Below, piece by piece: positions 1-8,461 of a stretch of 39,345 bases of DNA. Numbering within the stretch: position 1 is the first letter of the stretch; each line of letters begins with the position of its first letter. The translations under genes were made by a program, and so were the position numbers. Source of the DNA: Chloroflexota bacterium. Its GTDB lineage: Bacteria > Chloroflexota > Dehalococcoidia > CAUJGQ01. Location of the stretch: assembly GCA_963170165.1 (NCBI GenBank), contig CAUJGQ010000105.1, positions 1 to 39,345 on the forward strand. The letters are read 5' to 3'. The notes beneath the pieces are model-generated. The model worked only from the letters and a program-made list of their open reading frames with translations, ran no database searches and was not told the DNA's origin.

Positions 1-791
1 GCCAGGCTGGGGCGGGTGAGGAACAGCGAGCCGCGGTTCTGCAGCTCGCGCACGTCCACCGGCGGCACCAGCCCGCTGGACGCGCCGTACGACACCAGCA
101 TGCCGCGCGGGGCGAGGCTGGCCAGGCTGGCCTCGAAGGTCGTCAGGCCGACGCTGTCATACACCACCGGCACGCCGCGGCCGTCCGTCAGCTTCCGTAC
201 CTGGGAGGGCACGTCCTCGCGCGTGTAGTAGATGATCTCCTCCGCCCCCGCGCCGCGCGCCAGCTCGGCCTTCTCCTCGGTGGAGACGGTGCCGATCACA
301 CGCGCGCCGCGCAGCTTGGCAATCTGGCACAAGAGCAGCCCCACGCCCCCGGCGGCGGCATGCACCACACACCATTCGCCGGGCTGGAGCGGGTACGTCG
401 TCAGCGCCAGGTAGTGAGCGGTCATCCCCTGCAACATCACGGCCGCGCCCAGGCGCGTACTCACCCCCGCCGGCAGCCGCACCAGCTTGCCAGCGGGCAC
501 CACGGCGTATTCGGCGTAGGCGCCAGAGACGCTGCTGTAGGCCACGCGGTCCCCCGCCGCCACCTCGCTGACACCCGCACCCACGGCGGTCACGACCCCG
601 CCGCCCTCCTGACCCAGCGTCATTGGCATGGCGGCAGGGTAGCGGCCAGTGCGGAAATAGACATCGACGAAGTTCACCCCGGCGGCGTCGAGCCGCACCA
701 GCGCCTCACCCGGTCCCGGCTCCGGTTGGGCTATCTCCTCCCAGGCCAGCACCTCCGGCCCGCCCGGTTGGTGCACCCGTATCGCCTTCAT
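1..791 (-). CDS. NADPH:quinone oxidoreductase, zinc-independent MDR family (3' end outside window)
   Basis: Medium-chain dehydrogenase/reductase of the quinone oxidoreductase type, which passes electrons from NADPH to quinones or similar carbonyl acceptors in the cytoplasm. The first 263 residues are visible. They start MKAIRVHQPGGPEVLAWEE, continue with the GroES-like domain (about residues 25-110, with GQEGGGVV) and enter the Rossmann fold with the nucleotide loop AAAGGVGLLLCQIAK, which matches the QOR signature AxxGGVG. The Cys/His ligands of zinc alcohol dehydrogenases are not seen. The ATG at 791 gives the normal family N-terminus. The C-terminal part, roughly 60 residues, lies beyond base 1. 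It diverges from the kinase gene that follows. Confidence 0.9.
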   Translation of the reverse strand, partial: MKAIRVHQPGGPEVLAWEEIAQPEPGPGEALVRLDAAGVNFVDVYFRTGRYPAAMPMTLGQEGGGVVTAVGAGVSEVAAGDRVAYSSVSGAYAEYAVVPAGKLVRLPAGVSTRLGAAVMLQGMTAHYLALTTYPLQPGEWCVVHAAAGGVGLLLCQIAKLRGARVIGTVSTEEKAELARGAGAEEIIYYTREDVPSQVRKLTDGRGVPVVYDSVGLTTFEASLASLAPRGMLVSYGASSGLVPPVDVRELQNRGSLFLTRPSL

Positions 792-930
792 CACGGTCCT
801 CCCACATCCACGGCGCCGCATCGCCGGCCCACCGGCAGCGTGGCGCACTTCGCAGCCAGTATGACCGATACGCCGGTGGACTGCCGGCGGATGGTTCCCT
901 GAATCACGAGTGGCTGCTAGAGTTGCGCCC

Positions 931-2649
931 ATGGTGGCGTTCGGACGGTACCGGCTGCGCGAGGTGCTGGGCGAGGGCGGCTTCAGCATCGTGCACCGCG
1001 CCCATGACACCGTGCTGGAACGCGAGGTCGCGCTGAAGCAGCTGCGGCCCGAGCTGGCCACCTCCGAGGATACGCGCCGCCGCTTCCTGCGCGAGGCGCA
1101 TACCCTCGCCCGCCTGCGCCACCGGCACATCGTCCGCATCTACGACGTGGGCGAGGAAGGCGGCCTGCCGTATCTGACCATGGAACTGATCCAGGGAGAG
1201 ACCCTGGCCGGCCTGCTCCAGCGCGAGGGGCCGCAGCCGCCGGCCCGGGTCGCGGCGCTCTGCACCGGTCTGGCCGGGGCGATTGACCACCTGCACACGG
1301 CCGGCATCATCCACCGCGATATCAAAGCGGCCAATGTGATGGTGGAGCCGGGCGGCGATGTGATCCTGATGGACCTGGGCATCGCCCGCCTGCTGGAGAG
1401 CACGCCGCAGACGCACACCGGCGCGATGATCGGCTCCCCACACGCGATGTCGCCGGAGCAGGTGCGCGGTGAGCCGCTCGGCCCGGCATCGGACATCTAC
1501 GCACTCGGCACCCTCGCTTATCATCTGCTCACCGGCCGGCCGCCCTTCACCGGCGCCGTCGCCTATATCCTCCACGCTCACGCCTATGCCATGCCGGAGC
1601 CGCTCACCAGCCTGCGGCCGGAGCTGCCTGCCGCGATTGACGGCCTGTTCGATGCGGTGCTGGCCAAACAGCCGCACGAGCGCCCCGCCAGCGCCGCCAA
1701 GTTCGCCGAGGCGCTGGCGGGATTGCTGGCCGCCACCAGCCCAGCGCCACCGGCGCCGCCCGCGTTGCCCGCCGTTCCTGTCACCACGACGGCGCGTGAC
1801 CTACCGGCCGCGGAGGTCGCGGGGATGCAGACCGAGCGCGTGCTGCCGGTGGCCGTGCGCCCCGCTCCCCGCCGCCGGCGCTGGCCGGCCGTTGGCGGCG
1901 CGGCGGTGACGGCCGGGGCTCTGGCGGCAGCACTGCTGCTGACCCGCGGTGAGCAGGCGCCGCCCGCCGCGCCGGCGGCCGTTGCATCACCCACGCCCTT
2001 CGTCGCGCTGTCGGTGCCCGCTACCGGCTCTCCCGCAGCCACCGCCACCAGAACGGCCACACCGGCGCCGCAGGCCGCCACGGTTACGGACATGCGTGTG
2101 TTTGACAGCGTCTTTTCCGGGCAAACCGGGACGTTCATCGTGGGGGCCAGCGTCGTCGTGTGCCTGAGCATTGAGCAGGGCACGGACAGCGCACCGCTGA
2201 TGCTGGCGCTGACGGACGGAGACTACCGGCCAGGCGATGCCGGCGACGCCGCGGTGATCGCCCGTACTGCCGTCGCAGACGGGCCCTGCACGGCACTCAT
2301 GATCCCGGGTGGCGCGCTCGCCCCGGGCGCGTACAGCGTGTGGGCGATGCAGGGCAGGAGCGCGCTGGCCCGCGCGCCGTTTGCGGCGCTGCCAAGGCCA
2401 GACCGGACCCCAGCCCCAGCGCCGTCCCCGAGAACCGCCACACCATCTCCGCCCGCGGCGGCTGCGAGTGCGCCCCCGGCCATCGCCACCAGCGCGCCAC
2501 TACCCGTGGCCACGCCGCCACCGGTGCGCACCGCGGCGCCGGTGGTGCCGGTGGCGACCAGCACGGCCGTTCAGGCGACACCGCCCCCGAGCGCGGCCAC
2601 CGCCGAGCCGCCGGCCCAGCGCACGCCACCACCGGCGGTGCCCCGCTGA
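931..2649 (+). CDS. membrane-anchored Ser/Thr protein kinase (PknB/Hanks type)
   Basis: Eukaryotic-type serine/threonine kinase, 572 residues from the ATG at 931. The kinase domain (about 6-270) has the glycine loop GEGGFSIV, the ATP lysine in VALK (K36), the catalytic loop HRDIKAAN (D130), DLG in place of DFG (D148), and SPEQ in the activation segment. A Pro/Ala/Thr linker leads to a basic stretch and one membrane helix (about 318-337). A small predicted beta-rich domain and a long Pro/Ala/Thr tail follow, presumably outside the cell. There are no PASTA repeats. A GTG at 910 adds seven residues; neither start has a clear Shine-Dalgarno sequence. The convergent FHA regulator ends 7 bases beyond the stop and is a plausible substrate or reader. 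Confidence 0.93.
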   Translation: MVAFGRYRLREVLGEGGFSIVHRAHDTVLEREVALKQLRPELATSEDTRRRFLREAHTLARLRHRHIVRIYDVGEEGGLPYLTMELIQGETLAGLLQREGPQPPARVAALCTGLAGAIDHLHTAGIIHRDIKAANVMVEPGGDVILMDLGIARLLESTPQTHTGAMIGSPHAMSPEQVRGEPLGPASDIYALGTLAYHLLTGRPPFTGAVAYILHAHAYAMPEPLTSLRPELPAAIDGLFDAVLAKQPHERPASAAKFAEALAGLLAATSPAPPAPPALPAVPVTTTARDLPAAEVAGMQTERVLPVAVRPAPRRRRWPAVGGAAVTAGALAAALLLTRGEQAPPAAPAAVASPTPFVALSVPATGSPAATATRTATPAPQAATVTDMRVFDSVFSGQTGTFIVGASVVVCLSIEQGTDSAPLMLALTDGDYRPGDAGDAAVIARTAVADGPCTALMIPGGALAPGAYSVWAMQGRSALARAPFAALPRPDRTPAPAPSPRTATPSPPAAAASAPPAIATSAPLPVATPPPVRTAAPVVPVATSTAVQATPPPSAATAEPPAQRTPPPAVPR

Positions 2650-2655
2650 GCGACG

Positions 2656-3288
2656 TCATTCCATCAACAGGCGGTACCCGAGTCCACGGACATTGGGCAG
2701 TTGCAGCCGCTCCGGGCCGCCGTCCGGCGGGCGCAGCTTGCCGCGCAACCGGTGGATCAGCTGTTCGATACTGGCGTCAGACACCACACCGCCATCCTCA
2801 ATCCACACCGCCCGCGCCAGATCCTCCTTGCTGACCAGCGCAGGTGAGCGCCGGTGCAATAGATCCAGCGCCCGCTGCTCAAACAGGGTGAGCGCCACCC
2901 GCCGGCCCTCAATCCAGACTTCAGCGCTTTGCAGGTCCAGGTGGACCCCATTGCCGCTGGTCCGATCCAGATCGCGCACCGTCTCCAGGTCTTCGTCAAA
3001 CACCAGTTCCACGCCCAGATCCAGGCCGGACAGGCGGATGTGGTCCCCGTGGCGGAGGACACGCACGCCGCTGATCAACTCACCGTTGACCCGGACACCG
3101 TTGGTGCTGCCCAGATCAGCGATCTCGTAGCGATCGGACGCCATAGCAATGCGGGCGTGATAGCGGGAGACGCGGGCGTTATCGATCACCACGTCGTTAT
3201 CCCCCGCCCGGCCGACGGTGAGTGGGGCAGCCGAGAGGTCAAAGGACCGGCTCGGTTTGCCTTCCAGGCGGAGCACGATCCGCGCCAT
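2656..3288 (-). CDS. FHA domain + winged-helix DNA-binding regulator
   Basis: A 210-residue regulator with an N-terminal FHA phosphothreonine-binding domain (about 18-90; VGRAGDNDVVI, SRYHA, DLGSTNGVRVNG) and a C-terminal OmpR/PhoB-type winged helix (about 115-208; LTLFEQRALDLL, SIEQLIHRLRGKL, NVRGLGYRL). FHA domains bind phospho-Thr peptides and the C-terminal fold binds DNA, so it probably links Ser/Thr phosphorylation to transcription. It lies tail to tail with the kinase gene. ATG 3288 gives the natural FHA start (MARIVLRLEG); longer starts at 3309 or 3345 add an unconserved leader. EmbR joins the same domain types in another order, with a BTAD domain that is absent here. Confidence 0.9.
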   Translation of the reverse strand: MARIVLRLEGKPSRSFDLSAAPLTVGRAGDNDVVIDNARVSRYHARIAMASDRYEIADLGSTNGVRVNGELISGVRVLRHGDHIRLSGLDLGVELVFDEDLETVRDLDRTSGNGVHLDLQSAEVWIEGRRVALTLFEQRALDLLHRRSPALVSKEDLARAVWIEDGGVVSDASIEQLIHRLRGKLRPPDGGPERLQLPNVRGLGYRLLME

Positions 3289-3473
3289 GCCGTCCCGGCC
3301 TCTCCACATCGTGACATGCTGCGCCCGGCCGTCTGCCGGACCCACATCCTGACAACCAACAACTACCAGAGTCTAAGAATTCCGTCAGCCAATCGTAAGT
3401 CCCCTGTGAGGACGGGCCAGAGACGGCCGGCTGATACTGGCGCTGCCACCACGAGGCAAATAGGGGTCGCAGC

Positions 3474-3761
3474 ATGGATGAGAGTATCCGCACGTTCCCA
3501 GGAGAGCTAACGGCCATCGCGGGGCTGCTCGCCGCGGCCGGCGGGCTGACGCTGGCCATTGCCGCCGGCGGAGCGCGCGGCTGCCATGCCTGCCTGACGC
3601 GCGAGGCGGTTACGCCGGCGGCGACGGAGATCCCCGTCGCCGGTGGCGGCTGGCACTACCAGTTGCAGCTACACGCCGGGGCAGAGGGCGCCGGGGAGGT
3701 GGAGTTCAGCGGGCGGCTGGTGGTGGCGGAGGGCCGTACGCCCGGGCCAGCACGTCCATGA
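3474..3761 (+). CDS. small hypothetical protein with one hydrophobic segment
   Basis: A 95-residue reading frame I do not recognise. Residues about 12-32 (LTAIAGLLAAAGGLTLAIAA) could be a membrane helix or uncleaved signal, followed by a short tail with two Cys (GCHACL) and a beta-like stretch (WHYQLQLHAG). Its last 56 bases overlap the 3' end of the opposing Fe-S protein gene. A GGGGTCGCAGC stretch before the ATG is a poor ribosome site. It may be real because the hydrophobic N-terminus looks designed, but it could be chance in GC-rich DNA. Confidence 0.4.
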   Translation: MDESIRTFPGELTAIAGLLAAAGGLTLAIAAGGARGCHACLTREAVTPAATEIPVAGGGWHYQLQLHAGAEGAGEVEFSGRLVVAEGRTPGPARP

Positions 3762-5115
3762 GGTGCACCACCGGTGTTTCGCCGTCACGCCCGGCCCGCA
3801 ATTGCAGGATGCAGCCGGGGTTGGCGGAGACGATCAACCGCGCCCCGGTCGCGCGGGCGTGGCCGAGCTTGCGCGCTCGCAGCCGCCCGCTCATCTCGGG
3901 CTGGGTGAGGCTGTAGGTGCCGGCGCTGCCGCAGCACAGGGCAGGCTCGGCCATCTCCGCCAGCCGCAGGCCGGGAACCTGGCGCAGCAGCGCGCGGGGG
4001 GCAGCGCTCTGCCGCTGGGCATGGGCGAGGTGGCAGGCGTCCTGATAGGTCACCACCTCTGGTAGCGCCCGCAGCGGCCCGCGCAGCGGCGTTTCCGCCA
4101 GCAGCTCGGTGACGTCACGCGCACGGGCGGCCAGCGCCGCGGCCTGTGCTGCCCATTGCGGGCTGTCCGCCAGCAGCTCGCCGTATTCCTTCAGCATCGC
4201 CCCACAGCCGGCGGCATTGCTGACGATGACGTCCGCATCCGCGAAGGCGGTGATGTTCGCGCGGGCCAGGGCGCGGGCCGCCTGCCGTTCGCCGGCGTGG
4301 GCATGGAGGGCGCCGCAGCAGCCCTGCCCGGCGGGCAGCGACACCTCCCAGCCGTTCCGGGTGAGGACGCGGATCGTGGCGGCATGCGTTTCGGCAAAGG
4401 CGGTGCTCATGATGCAGCCGGTGAGCAGGGCCACCCGCCCGCGCCGCTCCCCAGCGGCGGGGATGATCTGCCCGCGCGGCACGAGAAAGCGGCGGCTGAT
4501 GGGCGGCAGTTGCCCCTCCAGCCGCGCCAGACCCAGCCGCCGCAAGAGGCCGCTGCGCCGGGCGAACGCCTGCGCGCCGGAACGCTGGTACAGCCACGCC
4601 GCCCGGCCCGCCCCGCGCAACAGGCGCAGGTCGCGGAACAGCGCGCCGTACACCACCTGCCGGAGCAGCCGCTCCCGCCACGACAGCAGGCCACGCTGCC
4701 GCCGGGCAGCCAGGATCTGCGCGCGGGCCGGTTCCAGCGCCGCGCCGTAACGGACACCGCTGGGGCAGTTCGCCTCGCAGGAGCGGCAATCGAGGCACTC
4801 CGCCATCTGCCCGGTGAACACCGGATCCAGCACGTCGATGCGGCCCTCATGCACCGCGCGCATCAAGTGCAGCCGCCCGCGCGGGGAGGACTGCTCGCGG
4901 TACGTCTCCCGATAGGTGGGGCAGGCCGGCAGACACAGGCCGCACTGGACGCACGAGTCGAAGATGGCTGCCGGAAGCGGCTCTGCAACCCCCTGTCCTC
5001 CTGCACCGGCCTGCGAGCGAGATGGGAACGTGCGCTTGGGTCGCGTGCGGCCGGGCCAAAGGGGGAGCGGGGAGCGGCGCGCAAGGCGGGGGAAGCCGAA
5101 CCTCAGCCCAGCCAC
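3706..5115 (-). CDS. glcF: glycolate oxidase Fe-S subunit (GlcF-like), uncertain N-terminus
   Basis: Electron-transfer subunit of glycolate/D-lactate dehydrogenase type enzymes. It has two 4Fe-4S motifs (SCVQCGLCLPACP and CLDCRSCEANCP) and two CCG domains (GCCGALHAHAGE and CCGSAGTYSLTQPE), in the order expected for GlcF. The FAD subunit GlcD is not in the window. The conserved part begins near base 4970, but no ATG, GTG or TTG in frame lies just before it. The nearest starts are GTG 5115 (after a GGGAGG) and ATG 5193, giving 469 or 495 residues. Either adds more than 45 low-complexity residues encoded by 7-base repeats and a palindrome. A frameshift, a rare start codon or a real extension are all possible. 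The upstream amidohydrolase ends at 5201. Confidence 0.85.
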   Translation of the reverse strand: MAGLRFGFPRLARRSPLPLWPGRTRPKRTFPSRSQAGAGGQGVAEPLPAAIFDSCVQCGLCLPACPTYRETYREQSSPRGRLHLMRAVHEGRIDVLDPVFTGQMAECLDCRSCEANCPSGVRYGAALEPARAQILAARRQRGLLSWRERLLRQVVYGALFRDLRLLRGAGRAAWLYQRSGAQAFARRSGLLRRLGLARLEGQLPPISRRFLVPRGQIIPAAGERRGRVALLTGCIMSTAFAETHAATIRVLTRNGWEVSLPAGQGCCGALHAHAGERQAARALARANITAFADADVIVSNAAGCGAMLKEYGELLADSPQWAAQAAALAARARDVTELLAETPLRGPLRALPEVVTYQDACHLAHAQRQSAAPRALLRQVPGLRLAEMAEPALCCGSAGTYSLTQPEMSGRLRARKLGHARATGARLIVSANPGCILQLRAGRDGETPVVHLMDVLARAYGPPPPPAAR

Positions 5116-5125
5116 AATCCCTCCC

Positions 5126-5160
5126 CCCCTCGCCCGCCGTGCGGGAGAGGAGCCGGGGGG
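5126..5160. repeat. GC-rich interspersed palindrome (REP-like)
   Basis: An imperfect hairpin: CCCGC (5133-5137) and GCGGG (5141-5145) around CGT, with outer C-run and G-run pairing. It resembles the small palindromes often seen between genes, but here it falls inside the longest reading frame of the GlcF-like gene, which is part of the reason for doubting that start. Confidence 0.5.
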
Positions 5161-5200
5161 GTGAGGGTCTGTCTGCCCGCTAGCTTCGACCATTGGCGCC

Positions 5201-6430
5201 CTATCCCCCGCTGCCCTTAAAGGCCGCGCCGTCTTTCATGATCAGCGCCAGCTTGTCCCGGTTCTGGAGGACGGCGATATCAGCCAGCGGATCGCCGCTG
5301 ACACCGAGCAGATCGGCGCGTTTGCCGGGGGTGAGGGTGCCGGTCAGGTGGCCAATGCGGCTGCACTCGGCGGCGGTCTTGGTGCTGGCGACGATGGCGG
5401 CCATCGGGCTCATGCCCAGATCCACCATCACTGCCAGCTCTTCGGCGTTGCTGCCGTGCGGGCCTACGCCGGTGTCGGTGCCCATGGCGATGGTGACGCC
5501 CTTCTCCACGGCCATGCGGAAGCTGGCGTGGTGCGCCTCCTTTACCTCCTGCGCCTTGCGCAGCGCGTACGGCGGCACGCTGCCCGGGTCCTTCTCGGCG
5601 CGGCGGATCACCCACAGCGGCGCGATCAGAGTCGCGACCAGGTAGGTGCCGCGCGCCTTCATCTCGTCGATCACGCGCTCGTCCAGGTAGATGCCGTGCT
5701 CGATGGACTCCACGCCTTCGACGACGGCGTTATAGATACCCGCGGTGGCCTGGGCATGGGACATCACCGTCTTGCCGGCGGCGTGCGCCTCGTACACGAT
5801 CGCGGCGATCTCCTCGCGGGTAAAACCCATCGCCCCCGGCTCATCGTTGGGGGACATGACGCCGCCGGAGGTCATGATCTTGATCTGATCGGCGCCGGCG
5901 CGCAGTAGCTCGCGGGTGGCGCGGCGGGCGGCGTCGGGGCCATCGACGACGGTCCAGGGGTGCTCGGGGTCGGGCACGCGCAGGTTGGCGCCGCTGGGCA
6001 TCAGGCTATCGCCGTGGCCGCCGGTTTGGGAAAGCGCGCCGACGGCGATGCGTGTGCGCGGGCCGGGAAATAGCCCCTGGTCAATCGCCATCTTCACGCC
6101 GCGGGGGGCGCCGCCGGCGTCGCGCACGCTGGTGAAACCGCAATCCAGCGTCAGGCGGGCATTGGCCAGCGCCTGGGCGATGTTCAGGCTGTACGGCGTC
6201 ATCAGCCGCTGCTGGATGCTGCTGGCCGTAGAGGTCAGGTGCACGTGGCAATCGATTAGCCCGGGCATGATCGTCAGGTGACCGGCATCGATCACGGTGG
6301 CATCGCGCGGGATGCTGCCATCGGGGTGCACCGCGGTGATGCTCTGGCCCTCGATCACCAGCGTGGCGCCGCGCACGGGTTCCGCGCCGGTGCCGTCGAT
6401 CAGCGTGCCGCAGCGAATGGCGAGCGTCAT
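5201..6430 (-). CDS. metal-dependent amidohydrolase (imidazolonepropionase/Xaa-Pro dipeptidase-like)
   Basis: A 409-residue amidohydrolase-superfamily enzyme that hydrolyses an amide or related bond in a substrate I cannot name. It has the N-terminal beta-sandwich start (IRCGTLIDGTG), PGLIDCHVHL with the first metal ligands H62 and H64, a possible bridging lysine (QIKIMTSGG), downstream His residues in VMSHAQ and SIEHGIYL, and the final acidic ligand in MGTDTGVGPHG. The C-terminus closes the sandwich (GKRADLLGVSGDPLADI). This is the pattern of the subgroup often called amidohydrolase family protein or prolidase. ATG 6430 follows an AGGAG. It may be cotranscribed with the downstream GlcF-like gene. 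Confidence 0.93.
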   Translation of the reverse strand: MTLAIRCGTLIDGTGAEPVRGATLVIEGQSITAVHPDGSIPRDATVIDAGHLTIMPGLIDCHVHLTSTASSIQQRLMTPYSLNIAQALANARLTLDCGFTSVRDAGGAPRGVKMAIDQGLFPGPRTRIAVGALSQTGGHGDSLMPSGANLRVPDPEHPWTVVDGPDAARRATRELLRAGADQIKIMTSGGVMSPNDEPGAMGFTREEIAAIVYEAHAAGKTVMSHAQATAGIYNAVVEGVESIEHGIYLDERVIDEMKARGTYLVATLIAPLWVIRRAEKDPGSVPPYALRKAQEVKEAHHASFRMAVEKGVTIAMGTDTGVGPHGSNAEELAVMVDLGMSPMAAIVASTKTAAECSRIGHLTGTLTPGKRADLLGVSGDPLADIAVLQNRDKLALIMKDGAAFKGSGG

Positions 6431-6460
6431 GCCTGGCTCCTGGAAGAGATAGGGCCAGTA

Positions 6461-6883
6461 TCACGAAGCCGGCGCTTGGATGCCAGCGCGGCCGTGGCCG
6501 GACAGCCACACCTCGACGGAGCCGGCAACGGTGAGGTGACGCGGGCGGTCATCGAGCCGCAGCACGCCGTCTGCAATCAGCCGGGCGGTGAGGGCACGGC
6601 CCAGCGGCCCGCCCAGGTGGGGGCGGCGCTCCGTCCAGTCCAGGCAGGCACGGCCGGTCTGCTCCTGCACACAGGCCAGCGCCTGCATCCCCGCGGCGGT
6701 GAGCCGGTAGCCCGTGCCGCCGCGCGGCACAGGGCCGGATGACACCCAGCCACGCTGCCAGAGCGCATCAAGCAGCGTCACCCCGGCCACTCCGGCCAGG
6801 TGGCCGTAGCAGGTGCGCGCCTGACGAAACGGTGTGTTGTGCGCCACCGCGCGGGCCGCTGCCGGGCTGATGCGCAGCGCCAT
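6461..6883 (-). CDS. orphan ArsR-type C-terminal domain protein without its HTH
   Basis: A 140-residue protein matching the C-terminal half of a subgroup of ArsR-like regulators: ARTCYGHLAG near the start, then GYRLTAAGMQAL, then CLDWTERRPHLGGPLG and a closing LTVAG. In that subgroup an N-terminal winged helix of about 80 residues precedes RTCYDHLAG; here the protein starts just 20 residues before it. GAGGTG stands 5 bases before ATG 6883, so the short start looks genuine. No HTH-coding sequence is seen upstream. It may be a partner or sensor domain rather than a repressor, or an old truncation that became fixed. Confidence 0.65.
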   Translation of the reverse strand: MALRISPAAARAVAHNTPFRQARTCYGHLAGVAGVTLLDALWQRGWVSSGPVPRGGTGYRLTAAGMQALACVQEQTGRACLDWTERRPHLGGPLGRALTARLIADGVLRLDDRPRHLTVAGSVEVWLSGHGRAGIQAPAS

Positions 6884-7095
6884 CGGTCACCTCGTGACAG
6901 GCTCGGTCAGCGCAGCGTACCCGCCGGGAGCAGCGCTGTCGAATTGCCAAACCGGCGCCGGAACGACCGTCAACCGTGCCTCACGACCCATCACGATATC
7001 CGGCGCCCGGTACTTCCGCTGTTATCAGAAAGCTGAGACAATCGGCCGGGCGTTTGTGTGGTTAGTGGTGGCACCCCACGAGAAGAGAGGTATGT

Positions 7096-7464
7096 GTGAC
7101 CACTCTCAAGGAGTCAATCACGAACCTCTACTCATGTGTACTGCGTGGTGATCTGGAGGGGGTCAAGCAGCTGGTAACCGCTGACTTCATCGATCATGCC
7201 GGCCGGCCGGACACACCCAGCGGGCTGTTCTCGATGGTGGTGATCGCGGCGCAGGGCATCACCCCGGTGCCATCGATGGGGCTGACCATCGATGACATGA
7301 TCGAAGAGGGCAACCGGGTGGCGGTGCGCTGGTCGCTGGAGGCGATGCGGCTGCAGGAACGGGAGCGCGGCCCCGTGGCGACCTGGGTACAGGCGAACGG
7401 TATCACCATCTACCGGGTGGAAGACGGGCGCGTCGCCGAACGATGGGCGGCGATCAGCGTCTGA
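7096..7464 (+). CDS. SnoaL-like / ester cyclase family protein
   Basis: A 122-residue cone-shaped alpha+beta barrel protein of the SnoaL type (LYSCVLRGDLEGVKQLVTADFIDHAG, then DDMIEEGNRVAVRWSLEAM and ITIYRVEDGRVAERWAAISV). Family members include polyketide cyclases and many proteins of unknown substrate. GTG 7096 is preceded by AAGAGAGG and gives a full-length domain. It is convergent with the GntR gene, and the gap holds a perfect hairpin. Confidence 0.85.
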   Translation: MTTLKESITNLYSCVLRGDLEGVKQLVTADFIDHAGRPDTPSGLFSMVVIAAQGITPVPSMGLTIDDMIEEGNRVAVRWSLEAMRLQERERGPVATWVQANGITIYRVEDGRVAERWAAISV

Positions 7465-7478
7465 GCAGCCCGAGGGAA

Positions 7479-7507
7479 GACGCGGCGGCCGCCGCTGCCG
7501 CCGCGTC
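7479..7507. terminator. perfect hairpin between convergent genes
   Basis: GACGCGGCGGC at 7479-7489 pairs perfectly with GCCGCCGCGTC at 7497-7507 (11 pairs, 7-base loop). It fills the 45-base gap between the stop codons of the SnoaL-like and GntR genes. There is no T-run, so it may stop transcripts from both sides by another mode or protect 3' ends. Confidence 0.7.
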
Positions 7508-7509
7508 GC

Positions 7510-8274
7510 TTAGGGCTCCAGCAGTTGGGCGCGGCTGAGCGTCATGTGGAAGGAGAAGCGCGCGCCGGAAACGAACGTCTGCCGGTACTCGACAGCCGCA
7601 TCGCTGGTGTAGGTGCGCCGCTCCGTGGCGAAACCGATGCTCTGCTCGGCAGCGCGCAATATCTGAGTGACGTCGTCGGGCAGGAAGGTGGCCCGCACGG
7701 TGACATCGGCGCGGGTGAGTGTCCCGCCCGTCACCTGCTCGATCTGCTCGTACAAGGCGCGGTCGCTGCCGGCGGCGGACATGACATCACCCACCTCAAC
7801 ACCGGGCAGCCAGATCGTCTCGAGCAGGGCGGGCTCATCATCCTGCGACCACAGCCGCACGATCACCGCGGCGCTGGTGGCAGGATCCAGCCCAAGCGCC
7901 TCAGCCGCCTGCTTGCCCAGCGCCTCCTGCGACAGGCGGGTGACGCGGGCGACAGCGCCAGACGGGCGGCTCTGCAGCGCGGCGCCGGTGCCGTTGTCGT
8001 AGCCGCCGGCACGAATGGGCGGTGTGGAGACAAAGGTGCCGTGGCCGCGGTGACGGCGCAACAACCCCTCGCGCACGAGCTCTTCGATGCCCTGGCGGAC
8101 CGTCGCGCGGGAGACGCCGGCCATCTGGGCAAGCTGGGGCTCGGATGGCAGAATGTCGCCGGTGCGCAGCGCCCCGCTCTTGATCGCCTCTTTGAGCTGC
8201 GTGCGTAACTGGTAGTGCAGCGGCACCGGCGTATCACGATCCAGATTGAAGGTCACCTTGCTTTGACTTGTCAC
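7510..8274 (-). CDS. GntR family transcriptional regulator (HutC type, UTRA domain)
   Basis: A one-component repressor or activator of about 254 residues. The N-terminal winged helix (about 12-75) has PVPLHYQLRTQLKEAI, ILPSEPQLAQMAGVSRATV and LLRRHRGHGTFV. The UTRA ligand-binding domain covers about 95-245. The ligand is unknown. GTG 8274 is preferred to GTG 8283 because AGGTGG stands 5 bases before it. The CoA transferase gene ends 187 bases upstream on the same strand and is a possible target, but this is inference. A GTAC-nnnn-GTAC motif at 8311-8322 could be its own operator. Confidence 0.92.
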   Translation of the reverse strand: MTSQSKVTFNLDRDTPVPLHYQLRTQLKEAIKSGALRTGDILPSEPQLAQMAGVSRATVRQGIEELVREGLLRRHRGHGTFVSTPPIRAGGYDNGTGAALQSRPSGAVARVTRLSQEALGKQAAEALGLDPATSAAVIVRLWSQDDEPALLETIWLPGVEVGDVMSAAGSDRALYEQIEQVTGGTLTRADVTVRATFLPDDVTQILRAAEQSIGFATERRTYTSDAAVEYRQTFVSGARFSFHMTLSRAQLLEP

Positions 8275-8310
8275 CGTTTCCACCTATCTGGCGCTTGTCC
8301 GCTCCCTTTA

Positions 8311-8322
8311 GTACTAGGGTAC
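8311..8322. promoter_or_regulatory. possible operator before the GntR gene
   Basis: Two GTAC half-sites separated by TAGG, 37 bases upstream of the GntR start on its coding strand, in the only AT-richer stretch of this gap. GntR proteins usually bind short palindromes near their own gene. No family consensus can be confirmed here. Confidence 0.25.
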
Positions 8323-8461
8323 ACGCTACCGCAGGTTTGTGGCGGCCCTGTGCCACAATGAGACACGATCCGTGCATGACCGAATGGCAAGATGAAAGTG
8401 ACTCGGGCTTGGTCCTGCGGTGGTTCCTCTGCGCCTGCCTGCATGCCTGACCCACATCGTG

